From: Salinivirgaceae bacterium
GTDB lineage: Bacteria; Bacteroidota; Bacteroidia; Bacteroidales; SZUA-534
Direction of reading: 5' to 3'
Assembly: GCA_016284875.1 (NCBI GenBank)
Contig: JAEEPS010000018.1
Span: forward strand, 1 to 47,215
Length of the DNA stretch: 47,215 bases
Below, piece after piece: positions 1 to 9,300 of the stretch. Both the position numbers and the translations under genes were made by a program. The number at the start of each line of letters is the position of its first letter. Positions within the stretch are counted from its first letter, which is position 1. Under the pieces are notes generated by a model, which saw nothing but the letters and a program-made list of their open reading frames with translations, searched no databases and had not been told where the DNA came from.

Positions 1-1421
1 ACATCCACATATTTGTTCATATTGTCCTGCAATTTGTTGTGATAATTAGCCGCCGACAAAACCTCCATCGCCATACTTATCAGGCGTGTGGAATCGAGCG
101 AACGGGCGTGAGAGGCGAGTTGTGCGAGGAATTTTTCGCGGTCGTTGCCGTGCGGAGTCTCATTGGCGATGGACCAAATGATGACGTTGGCGCGGTTTTG
201 GTCGCGGAGAATCATATCTGTGAGTTGACGCTTGGCGTTGATAAGCGTGCCGGGGTTGCGCCAATCAATCGTCCAATACACCGGAATCTCCGACCATACC
301 AAAATGCCCATTTTTTCAGCCTCGCGCACCATATATTCGTTGTGGGGATAATGCGCCAACCGCACAAAATTGCAGCCCAATTCTTTCGCCATCGAGAGCA
401 ATTTTTTTGCGTCTTCGGGACTGTTTGCACGACCGCCGCCATTGGTCTTTTCCTCGTGGATAGAGATGCCGCGCAGGAAAATCGGCTTGCCGTTCAGGAG
501 GATTTTTTTGCCTTGGGTTTCGATTGTGCGGAATCCGATTTGGTCTTTCAGGATTGATGCGCCGAGTTTGAGTTCCACGTTGTAGAGTTTGGGATTTTCG
601 GGCGACCAAAGTGTCAGGTTTTTGACGTTAATTGCGCCCTCTATCACGCCGTTCCTGTTGGACGTAAACGACTGACGGATTTTGAGTTCGGGGATTGAGA
701 TTTCCACCGTTTTTCCGGCGGATTTCGTGTTGAGGTTTACGCTGAAAAACACTTGGTTTTTGTTGGATTTGTCGAGGTCAAAATTGTAATTTTGGATGTA
801 AACCTCGTCGGTCTCCACGAGAAAAACATCGCGTGTAATGCCGCCATAATTCCACCAATCGAAAATTTGCGTCGGCACGTTTTCCTTTTTGCGCTTGTTG
901 TCAACTTTCACAATTACAACGTTTTCGCCGTCCTTGATTAAGTCGGTAACGTCATAATTGAACGCCGTAAAACCGCCTTCGTGAATGCCGAGAATTTTGC
1001 CATTAAGATAAGCAATAGCCTCATAATTCACCGCGCCAAAATAGAGTAGGGCGCGTTTGCCGGGCTTTTGGGTGTAGTTGAACGACTTCTTGAACCACAC
1101 CGTGCCCTCATAGAAAAACAGGCGGTCGTTCTTGGTGTTCCAATCGGACGGAATCTGCATTGTTGCAGCCTTGTCGAAGTCGTATTCAATCAAATCTTCG
1201 GGGCGTTGCGGCTTGGCGTTGAGGAAGAAACCCCACGGCGTCGGGTTCATTCGGTAGTCATAATAACCCTCCTCCTGAACGTCCACGATGTAGTGCCAAT
1301 CGCCGTTGAGCGAGATTCTGTCGCGGTTAAGGACATTGCCAATCTGCGGGATTTCCTGAGCGACAACTGACGAAATGACCGACGCGCATATAAGGCACGA
1401 CGATAAAAGTTGTTTTATCAT
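1..1421 (-). CDS. Secreted glycoside hydrolase family 2 enzyme (beta-galactosidase/glucuronidase-like), C-terminus cut by window edge
   Basis: The reading frame opens at the ATG whose complement is 1419-1421 and stays open to base 1, so only the first ~473 residues are present. Residues 1-21 form a signal peptide ending VVA before QEIPQ. A sugar-binding jelly roll (~30-200) contains NGDWHY, and an immunoglobulin-like domain (~200-297) follows. The TIM barrel then starts with IGFRTIE and FLRGISIHEE, and carries the family-2 signature NFVRLAHYPH. WSIANETPHG supplies the acid/base Glu at about residue 421; the nucleophile lies beyond the edge. Family 2 enzymes remove beta-linked galactose, glucuronate or mannose, and the substrate cannot be read from this part. 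The signal peptide suggests periplasmic or outer-surface glycan degradation. ligA lies 37 bp upstream on the same strand. Confidence 0.9.
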   Translation of the reverse strand, partial: MIKQLLSSCLICASVISSVVAQEIPQIGNVLNRDRISLNGDWHYIVDVQEEGYYDYRMNPTPWGFFLNAKPQRPEDLIEYDFDKAATMQIPSDWNTKNDRLFFYEGTVWFKKSFNYTQKPGKRALLYFGAVNYEAIAYLNGKILGIHEGGFTAFNYDVTDLIKDGENVVIVKVDNKRKKENVPTQIFDWWNYGGITRDVFLVETDEVYIQNYNFDLDKSNKNQVFFSVNLNTKSAGKTVEISIPELKIRQSFTSNRNGVIEGAINVKNLTLWSPENPKLYNVELKLGASILKDQIGFRTIETQGKKILLNGKPIFLRGISIHEEKTNGGGRANSPEDAKKLLSMAKELGCNFVRLAHYPHNEYMVREAEKMGILVWSEIPVYWTIDWRNPGTLINAKRQLTDMILRDQNRANVIIWSIANETPHGNDREKFLAQLASHARSLDSTRLISMAMEVLSAANYHNKLQDNMNKYVD

Positions 1422-1458
1422 AAAAATAAAATTTATAATTAATTAGTAATCAATAAAA

Positions 1459-3635
<2,177 letters not shown>

Positions 3636-3642
3636 ATAAAAA

Positions 3643-6474
3643 TCAATCCATCAATTCATTATCATTCGCAGCGTGTTTGTGATGCATGTATTTGTCGCAC
3701 TCGGCAAGCAGTTCGCCTTGGTCGATTGGCTTCTCGAGCAGGCGGTGAATACCGATTTTCTTGCAGCGCTCGGCCACCTCAGGAATGGCGTAAGCCGTTT
3801 GTGCAATGATGTCAGCGTTGCGGTCGTACTCAAGAATCTGCTCCGAAGCGTCGAGACCGTTCATCTCGGGCATCCGCACGTCCATCAGCACCATATCAAT
3901 GTCGGGGTTGTCCTTGTATTGCTGAATGGCCTCAATTCCGTTCTTGGCGCGAATCACCTTCACCTTGGTGCGCAGCATCAAACCTTGAAGCAGAATGAAG
4001 TTAAGTTCTTCATCTTCAGCAATAAGAATGGTGTGTCCACTCCAGTCGGGAATCTCGTGAATGTTGTTTTTCGAGTCGTAAATGATTGTCGACATGCTTT
4101 CGTCGTGTTCGTAAGGAATGTAGAAGATGAAGTTCGGATGGCCCGAGTTGATATTCTCAACCCACATTTTTCCGCCCATCATGGTAATCACCCTCTGCGC
4201 GATGATGATTGAAATGCCGTACGACTCCTCAATCTGCGACAGCGAAACATCGCTGCCTTCGTGCTCGTTGGCGTATGCCTCAAGTTCCTCGTGCGTGATG
4301 TCGCCCGTATCGGTATTGACAAAGAAGAACACCTTGTCGGCGGCTGTTCGGTAGCCGAAGTAAATGCAGTCAGTATCAGCAAATTTGATGAATGTTGTGA
4401 GCATGTTTTTCAGAATCTGCTTCAGACGGAACGAGTCGGAGTGGACAATGATGTCATCTTCAATGGTGTCGATGAGCAGCGAGATAATCATGTTGTCCTT
4501 GTTGAGTTGCATCTTCTTGCTGTTGGCCAGATTATAGACATCGGCAACCACCGAGTTGAGGTTGAAGTCGGAGTATTTAATCTGAATGAATCCGCCCTCA
4601 ATCTTCGAGTAGTCAACCATATCGTTCACAAGGTCAATGAGTTGGTTGCCGTTCGACTGAATCATCTCGATAATCTCAATGCGCTGGTCGTAGGTCAGGT
4701 CACTGTCGGCCAGGAGGTCGCTGTATTCGATGATTGTTTTAATAGGTATACGGATGTCGTGTCCGAGGTTGGCCATGAACGACGATTTGAGGCGGTCCGA
4801 CTCCTGAAGTTTGTCGTTGGCGTTCTTCACCTGTTTCATGAATCGCTCAATGTCGGTGATGTCGCGTGTGTAGCCCAAAATGCCGAATATCCGCCCGTCG
4901 GTGGTTGCGAGTGGCATCTTGATGTTGTCGAATTTATGGTCGACGCACTGCGAGTCGGTGTGCCAACTCTGCTCAGTCCACAATTCGCCCGATTTAAGCA
5001 CATAGTTGTCCGTGGCAATATGGTATTCCGACATTTTTTTGCCGAACAGTTCGATGTCGTTTTTCCCGACGATATTCTCTCTCGGCATCTGGGTGTAGTC
5101 GCAGAAAGCCTTGTTCACTTGCAGATATGTGCCTTCAATCGATTTTAGATAGATGATGTCGGACGAAGCGTCGATGATTTCCTGAACCATGGCCTCGGGC
5201 AACATGTTGTGATAGAACAGATTGGTGTTGAACACTGGCGAAATCACTGCCGTGATGACAAACACTTCGGGCTGGTTGTCGTACTTGAACGGGTGCTTGA
5301 TGGTCCAGCACGAGGCGTTGAAATACTTCGATTTGTATTCAATGGTGTTCAGAACCGCGTTGACTTGACCTTCAAAAATCTGCTTCTCAGTGTTCAGAAT
5401 CGTTTCCGTTGTCTGCTCGTCGAAAATGTCAGCCCATTTTATGCCGTCTTTCGGAAGTTCGTCAATCTGTGCCACACCATGCAGGAAGGCGCGGCTTGCC
5501 CGTACAATTATTCCGTCCTTGTTGCTGATGGCGAACCAGAATGGTGCGCTCTCCATTAATGTCTGCAAAAGCGCGTTGCCCGATGGCATTACGAGCGGCG
5601 ACAGCGGATTGTGAATCATTGTGTCAATCTGCTCACGTGCCGAAACCTCCACCTCGTCATAGAGTGTGCGAATCCATAAATACATGCACAAAACGGTCAC
5701 GATCAGAAGGATGACGAAAAACAAAATCCACCTTGGCACCATATAGTGAATGCGTGAAGTGTCGTGCAGCCATCGCTCGCTTATCGATTCAAATTTGCCA
5801 TCCTTGAGCATGTTCTGCAGCGTCACGCTCACCGTGCTGTCAAGTTTTTTTGACTCTTTTTTGACGGCAAAAGCCAAGGGTTTGACAATATAAGGTGTCG
5901 GCAGAAAATCGATGTTGTTGTATCGGTTTTCTGACAGCACAGGCATGACCGCCGAAAGGGGCAGCACGGCGCAGTCGTTGTAACCATTGGAGAGTATGCT
6001 CAGAGCCTCCTCAACTGAAGTTACGTTCAGAATGTGTGAGGTGCGGTGGCGGTATAGTGCCTCAAACGGATAGTCGTTGCGCACAATGATGACCTTCTTG
6101 TCCGACAGGCTGAAAATGGATTCAATGGGTTCGCCGCGGCGGAAGCAGACCACATAGTTTATCTGCAAAGGCAATTCGTATTTGGCGTATCCTTCGGGAG
6201 CGGGTTCGTCGGCTGGGCAGCAGATGATGTCGGGCGCGAAGTTGTCGTCGCACGATTCGCAAGTGAGCGTGTAGTAACTCATTTCGTATTTGCCGCCCAG
6301 CATGTTGGTCAGCACTTCGGGTAGCACGCCAGTGTTGCCATCTTCCGAATCGAAATAGTATGGATATACGTTTATCTGAGAATATACAACAAGACTGTCG
6401 GCTGCAGAGGCTGACATGAAGCACAGCATTGACAGCATAGTGAATAACTTACGTAGATTCATATCAATCGACAT
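3643..6474 (-). CDS. Hybrid sensor histidine kinase: periplasmic solute-binding domain, two PAS, HisKA, divergent HATPase, receiver
   Basis: A 943-residue one-protein phosphorelay (numbering from the ATG at 6474; MNLRK at 6462 is an alternative start). Order: signal peptide (~1-25); family-3 solute-binding-like domain (~26-240), the BvgS-like arrangement, likely sensing a small ligand in the periplasm; one membrane helix (~246-268); two PAS domains (~300-400 and ~425-545); HisKA with phospho-acceptor His572 in NLGHDIRIP; HATPase (~650-800); receiver (~822-935) with acidic pocket EDEE, phospho-acceptor Asp865 in LMDVRMP and conserved Lys in LEKPI. The ATPase is unusual: the N box reads LKNMLTTFIKF (second Asn lost), G1 survives as DTGD, and the GTGLGL G2 box is replaced by ESYGIS. 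There is no output DNA-binding domain, so an unlinked regulator or phosphotransfer partner is expected. Confidence 0.9.
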   Translation of the reverse strand: MSIDMNLRKLFTMLSMLCFMSASAADSLVVYSQINVYPYYFDSEDGNTGVLPEVLTNMLGGKYEMSYYTLTCESCDDNFAPDIICCPADEPAPEGYAKYELPLQINYVVCFRRGEPIESIFSLSDKKVIIVRNDYPFEALYRHRTSHILNVTSVEEALSILSNGYNDCAVLPLSAVMPVLSENRYNNIDFLPTPYIVKPLAFAVKKESKKLDSTVSVTLQNMLKDGKFESISERWLHDTSRIHYMVPRWILFFVILLIVTVLCMYLWIRTLYDEVEVSAREQIDTMIHNPLSPLVMPSGNALLQTLMESAPFWFAISNKDGIIVRASRAFLHGVAQIDELPKDGIKWADIFDEQTTETILNTEKQIFEGQVNAVLNTIEYKSKYFNASCWTIKHPFKYDNQPEVFVITAVISPVFNTNLFYHNMLPEAMVQEIIDASSDIIYLKSIEGTYLQVNKAFCDYTQMPRENIVGKNDIELFGKKMSEYHIATDNYVLKSGELWTEQSWHTDSQCVDHKFDNIKMPLATTDGRIFGILGYTRDITDIERFMKQVKNANDKLQESDRLKSSFMANLGHDIRIPIKTIIEYSDLLADSDLTYDQRIEIIEMIQSNGNQLIDLVNDMVDYSKIEGGFIQIKYSDFNLNSVVADVYNLANSKKMQLNKDNMIISLLIDTIEDDIIVHSDSFRLKQILKNMLTTFIKFADTDCIYFGYRTAADKVFFFVNTDTGDITHEELEAYANEHEGSDVSLSQIEESYGISIIIAQRVITMMGGKMWVENINSGHPNFIFYIPYEHDESMSTIIYDSKNNIHEIPDWSGHTILIAEDEELNFILLQGLMLRTKVKVIRAKNGIEAIQQYKDNPDIDMVLMDVRMPEMNGLDASEQILEYDRNADIIAQTAYAIPEVAERCKKIGIHRLLEKPIDQGELLAECDKYMHHKHAANDNELMD

Positions 6475-6516
6475 TTAGTAAAACCTATCACGGTTGGCCC
6501 GAAGGCAAACCAATTT

Positions 6517-6524
6517 CAAATTTA
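6517..6524 (-). promoter_or_regulatory. Putative Bacteroidetes -7 element for the hybrid kinase gene
   Basis: Reading the minus strand gives TAAATTTG, an exact match to TAnnTTTG. It sits ~43 bp upstream of the kinase ATG. The -33 position reads only a weak TTCA, so the call rests on the -7 element and its placement. Confidence 0.5.
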
Positions 6525-6681
6525 ACATAAATTCTGTAAAGGTTGAACAGTGGAATGCGGATTTTGCTTTCAACAAAGGCGAATCCGCAAGTTTTTGAAA
6601 CTATTGCCGCCATTCGCATTGCGCGGAATGAAAAGTGTGTGTGAAAAATAAATCATTGGTGAATTTTTTATGGCAAAAACC

Positions 6682-6709
6682 TTTGAGACTGCAATTTTTT
6701 TTAACTTCG
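6682..6709 (+). promoter_or_regulatory. Possible promoter of the RidA-like gene
   Basis: TTTG (6682-6685) and TAACTTCG (6702-6709, one mismatch to TAnnTTTG) are separated by 16 bp, shorter than the usual 19-21. The start codon would lie ~15 nt beyond the predicted transcript start, giving a very short leader. Moderate to weak. Confidence 0.35.
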
Positions 6710-6731
6710 CGCTGTTAAAAATATCATAGTT

Positions 6732-7877
6732 TTGAAGTACACACATTTTACCTCGGATTTATATAATGCAGACGCTTTAGTGGCTCGTTTCGCGCTAAAC
6801 GGCAAACCCACAGAATATCATGTCATGTTTCAGGTCACACGCCGTAATATGTCGTTTGCAGAGCAGTTAAATCATATTCAGGGAGCATTCAAAGAGTTCA
6901 ACACCACGCGCATAACATCGGCCAAGCCTGTTTTTGTGCGTTATTTCCTCAGCGACGCTCATAATCAGATTGAATTGCTGCAGAAATCGCTAAACAACAC
7001 GCCTTGTGCGGTATCCATTGTGGAGCAGGCGCCGCTCAACGGGGCAAAGGTCGCAATATGGTGTATTTTCCAGACTGATGTCGAGATTGAATCGTCGCAC
7101 GACGCATTCATTGTCAAGCACAACGGATATTCACATATCTGGAACACTTATCTTCACAGTTCGCAAGGAACAACTGAGGAGCAGACCCGAAAACTGTTCT
7201 CCGACTATATTGAGGTGTTGCGGAAACACAATGTGTCGCTTGCCGATAATTGCATGCGCACATGGTTGTTTGTTCAAAACATCGACACCAATTACGGCGG
7301 AGTTGTGAAAGCCCGTCGTGAATTCTTTGAGAAAGAAGGACTTAAGAGCGATACTCACTATATTGCAAGCACAGGTATCGGTGGCCGTCATGCCGACCCG
7401 AAATGCACGGTCATTCTTGACGCATACGCGCTTAAAGGTTTTAAACCTGAGCAGATACAGTATTTGATGGCCAAAGACAACTTGAATCGTACATCAGAAT
7501 ACGGCGTTACATTCGAGCGTGGCACAACCGTTCATTATGGCGATCGTAATCATGTGATTATCAGCGGAACGGCAAGCATCAATAACAAGGGAGAAGTGGT
7601 TTATCAGGGAGATGTCAACAAGCAGGCCGACCGCATGCTCGAGAATGTTGAGGCATTGCTGACTGAGGGTGGCGCCACGTTGTCCGACTTGGCATCGGTA
7701 GTCATCTATCTGCGCGACTATGCTGATTATGCCACCATTAAGGCCTGGGCTGATTACCGTCTGCCCGATGTTCCAAAAATCTTTGTGCAGGCAGCCGTTT
7801 GCCGCCACGATTGGCTCATCGAGATGGAGTGCACGGCGATAGTGGAAAGCAACAACAGCGATTTTTCAGATTTTTAA
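6732..7877 (+). CDS. Two-domain RidA/YjgF-fold protein with chorismatase-like architecture, TTG start
   Basis: 381 residues. The C-terminal ~120 residues are a RidA/YjgF domain: VHYGDRNHVIISGTAS, GDVNKQADRMLENVEALL, then VCRHDWLIEMECTAIV with the Arg and Glu typical of the active cleft. The N-terminal half looks like a divergent, more weakly conserved copy. This N-divergent/C-RidA layout resembles chorismatases of the FkbO/Hyg5 group, but a simple tandem RidA enamine/imine deaminase is equally possible and no substrate can be named. No ATG exists before residue ~32 and the conserved fold starts earlier, so the TTG at 6732 is the likely start. It has its own terminator and is followed by a methyltransferase gene on the same strand. 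Confidence 0.75.
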   Translation: MKYTHFTSDLYNADALVARFALNGKPTEYHVMFQVTRRNMSFAEQLNHIQGAFKEFNTTRITSAKPVFVRYFLSDAHNQIELLQKSLNNTPCAVSIVEQAPLNGAKVAIWCIFQTDVEIESSHDAFIVKHNGYSHIWNTYLHSSQGTTEEQTRKLFSDYIEVLRKHNVSLADNCMRTWLFVQNIDTNYGGVVKARREFFEKEGLKSDTHYIASTGIGGRHADPKCTVILDAYALKGFKPEQIQYLMAKDNLNRTSEYGVTFERGTTVHYGDRNHVIISGTASINNKGEVVYQGDVNKQADRMLENVEALLTEGGATLSDLASVVIYLRDYADYATIKAWADYRLPDVPKIFVQAAVCRHDWLIEMECTAIVESNNSDFSDF

Positions 7878-7900
7878 GTTAATGATAGCGATCAGGAAGA

Positions 7901-7930
7901 AAGGCTTGAGAGTGATTCTTGAGCCTTTTT
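7901..7930 (+). terminator. Rho-independent terminator after the RidA-like gene
   Basis: AAGGCTTGAGA pairs with TTCTTGAGCCTT (11 bp including two G-U) around a GTGA loop and runs into TTTTTATTTTTT. Confidence 0.8.
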
Positions 7931-7997
7931 ATTTTTTATTCCTTTTTTCGCTATTATTTTGATGCTCCTATTCAAAAGACTTTTCTTTGCAGCCTGA

Positions 7998-8786
7998 ATG
8001 ATTACATGGCACAACATAAAGAGTTATCTGTGCTGGCAGTTACGGGCACGCGACCGTCAGGGGCACAGGGTTCATTCGCCGTTTCTTTTTTCGCTCATAA
8101 CCAACGGGTTGCATAGTCCGTTGGAAGCGGAGTGGGTCCAGACGGTTGAGCAGCGCCGCCGTCAGTTGCTGACCGATAGGAGCGAGGTGGCCGTAACCGA
8201 TTATGGTTCGGGGAGCAGTTTCGGTAATGGCCGCCGCCGTGTGTGCGACATTGCACGCCACAGTTCCACATCGCCCCGCGATGGGCGTCTGCTCTGCAAT
8301 CTGGCTTCAGCCGTGCACAGCGCCAATATTCTGGAGTTGGGCACAAATTTAGGCATCGGTTCGCTCTATCTGGTACATTCAGCCAATTGTAGCAGGCTTG
8401 TAACCATTGAGGGTTGTCCAAATCTGTCGAAAATGGCCGCCGATGGGTTTAATTTGCTTGGAGTCAATAATATAACGCTTATAAATGCTGAATTTTCCGA
8501 TGCTCTGCCTAAAGCGCTGGAGAGTTTGCCGTCGCTCGATTTTGTATTTATCGATGGCAACCACCGTGGCGAGCCTACTCTCAACTATTTCAGCCAATGT
8601 CTGCCGTTTGTGACAAACGATTCCGTGATCGTAATCGACGACATCCATAAAAACGCTGATATGGAGCGTGCTTGGAGCGAAATTGTTGAAAATGAGCAGG
8701 TAACGCTATCGCTCGATTTTTATACAATGGGAGCCGTCTTTTTCCGCCGCCAATTGTCGCGTCAAACCATCGCTCTGCGCTATTAA
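7998..8786 (+). CDS. Class I SAM-dependent methyltransferase (O-methyltransferase-like)
   Basis: 262 residues. The Rossmann core carries the SAM-binding motif ILELGTNLGIGSLYL (motif I), LVTIEGCPNLS (acidic residue after strand 2), and LDFVFIDGNHRGEPTLNYF followed by DSVIVIDDIHKNADM. The last two resemble the metal- and substrate-loop region of catechol-type O-methyltransferases. The N-terminal ~100 residues (HRVHSPFLFSLITNGL and on) are lineage-specific. In other Bacteroidetes this family is annotated only as a methyltransferase; the acceptor is unknown. It lies downstream of the RidA-like gene but behind a terminator, so it probably has its own promoter. Confidence 0.85.
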   Translation: MITWHNIKSYLCWQLRARDRQGHRVHSPFLFSLITNGLHSPLEAEWVQTVEQRRRQLLTDRSEVAVTDYGSGSSFGNGRRRVCDIARHSSTSPRDGRLLCNLASAVHSANILELGTNLGIGSLYLVHSANCSRLVTIEGCPNLSKMAADGFNLLGVNNITLINAEFSDALPKALESLPSLDFVFIDGNHRGEPTLNYFSQCLPFVTNDSVIVIDDIHKNADMERAWSEIVENEQVTLSLDFYTMGAVFFRRQLSRQTIALRY

Positions 8787-8924
8787 GGCTCCAATGCGGC
8801 CGTTTTGTTAGTGTTAAAATATTGGCAATCATTCGATTGTGTTGTGAATACATTTTTTTTGCGCATAACGACACACAATGAAATTTTTTTTCATATTTGC
8901 GCAAATTTTTAAAAACCTATAATT

Positions 8925-9146
8925 ATGTACTGGACACTTGAATTGGCATCGAAACTGGAGGACGCTCCATGGCCTGCAACAAAGGAAGAATTGATTGATT
9001 ACGCAATCCGTTCTGGTGCTCCAATGGAAGTTGTTGAGAACTTGCAAGAGATGGAAGATGATGGCGATGTTTATGACAGCATCGAGGACATCTGGCCCGA
9101 CTATCCAAGCAAGGAGGACTTCTTCTTCAATGAAGACGAATATTGA
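8925..9146 (+). CDS. Small acidic DUF2795-type protein
   Basis: 73 residues, about one quarter Asp/Glu. It starts MYWTLELASKLEDAPWPATKEELIDYAIRSG and contains GAPMEVVENLQEMEDD. The sequence matches the short DUF2795 family widespread in Bacteroidetes: a basic-free helical protein whose 'P-ATKEEL' segment is the usual conserved core. Its function is unknown; a cytoplasmic nucleic-acid or protein-binding role is speculation. The upstream element CATATTTG (8892-8899) differs from TAnnTTTG by one base, and a strong terminator follows, so it is probably monocistronic. Confidence 0.8.
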   Translation: MYWTLELASKLEDAPWPATKEELIDYAIRSGAPMEVVENLQEMEDDGDVYDSIEDIWPDYPSKEDFFFNEDEY

Positions 9147-9184
9147 TTATCAGTTTGTTGCGAGCATAACAAACTTGTAAGAGA

Positions 9185-9229
9185 CAAGCAACATGGCTAA
9201 TCATTCCCGATTCCCTTGTTGCTTTTTTT
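9185..9229 (+). terminator. Terminator after the DUF2795-type gene
   Basis: CAAGCAACA (from 9185) pairs with TTGTTGCTT (ending ~9224) across a ~25-nt loop, followed by a run of seven T. Confidence 0.65.
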
Positions 9230-9239
9230 ATTGCTAAAA

Positions 9240-9300
9240 CCATCCAACACCCAACACCTAATCTCTAATGTCCAGTGCCTAATGCCTAGTGCCTAGTGCC
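9240..9300. repeat. TTAGGC-type degenerate minisatellite
   Basis: On the minus strand this reads as repeats of (T/C)(A/T)GGCA(C/T)TAGGC-like units, ending with GGTGTTGGGTGTTGG. Plus-strand words include GCCTAGTGCC twice in tandem and CCAACACCCAACACC. The stop codon of the protease gene (TAG, 9293-9295) lies inside the repeat. The same unit recurs at ~44563-44597. Confidence 0.75.

Noticed and set aside
7919..8116. 65-codon plus-strand frame overlapping the methyltransferase start
   Set aside because: It runs in another frame across the terminator tail and methyltransferase N-terminus, with no conserved features.
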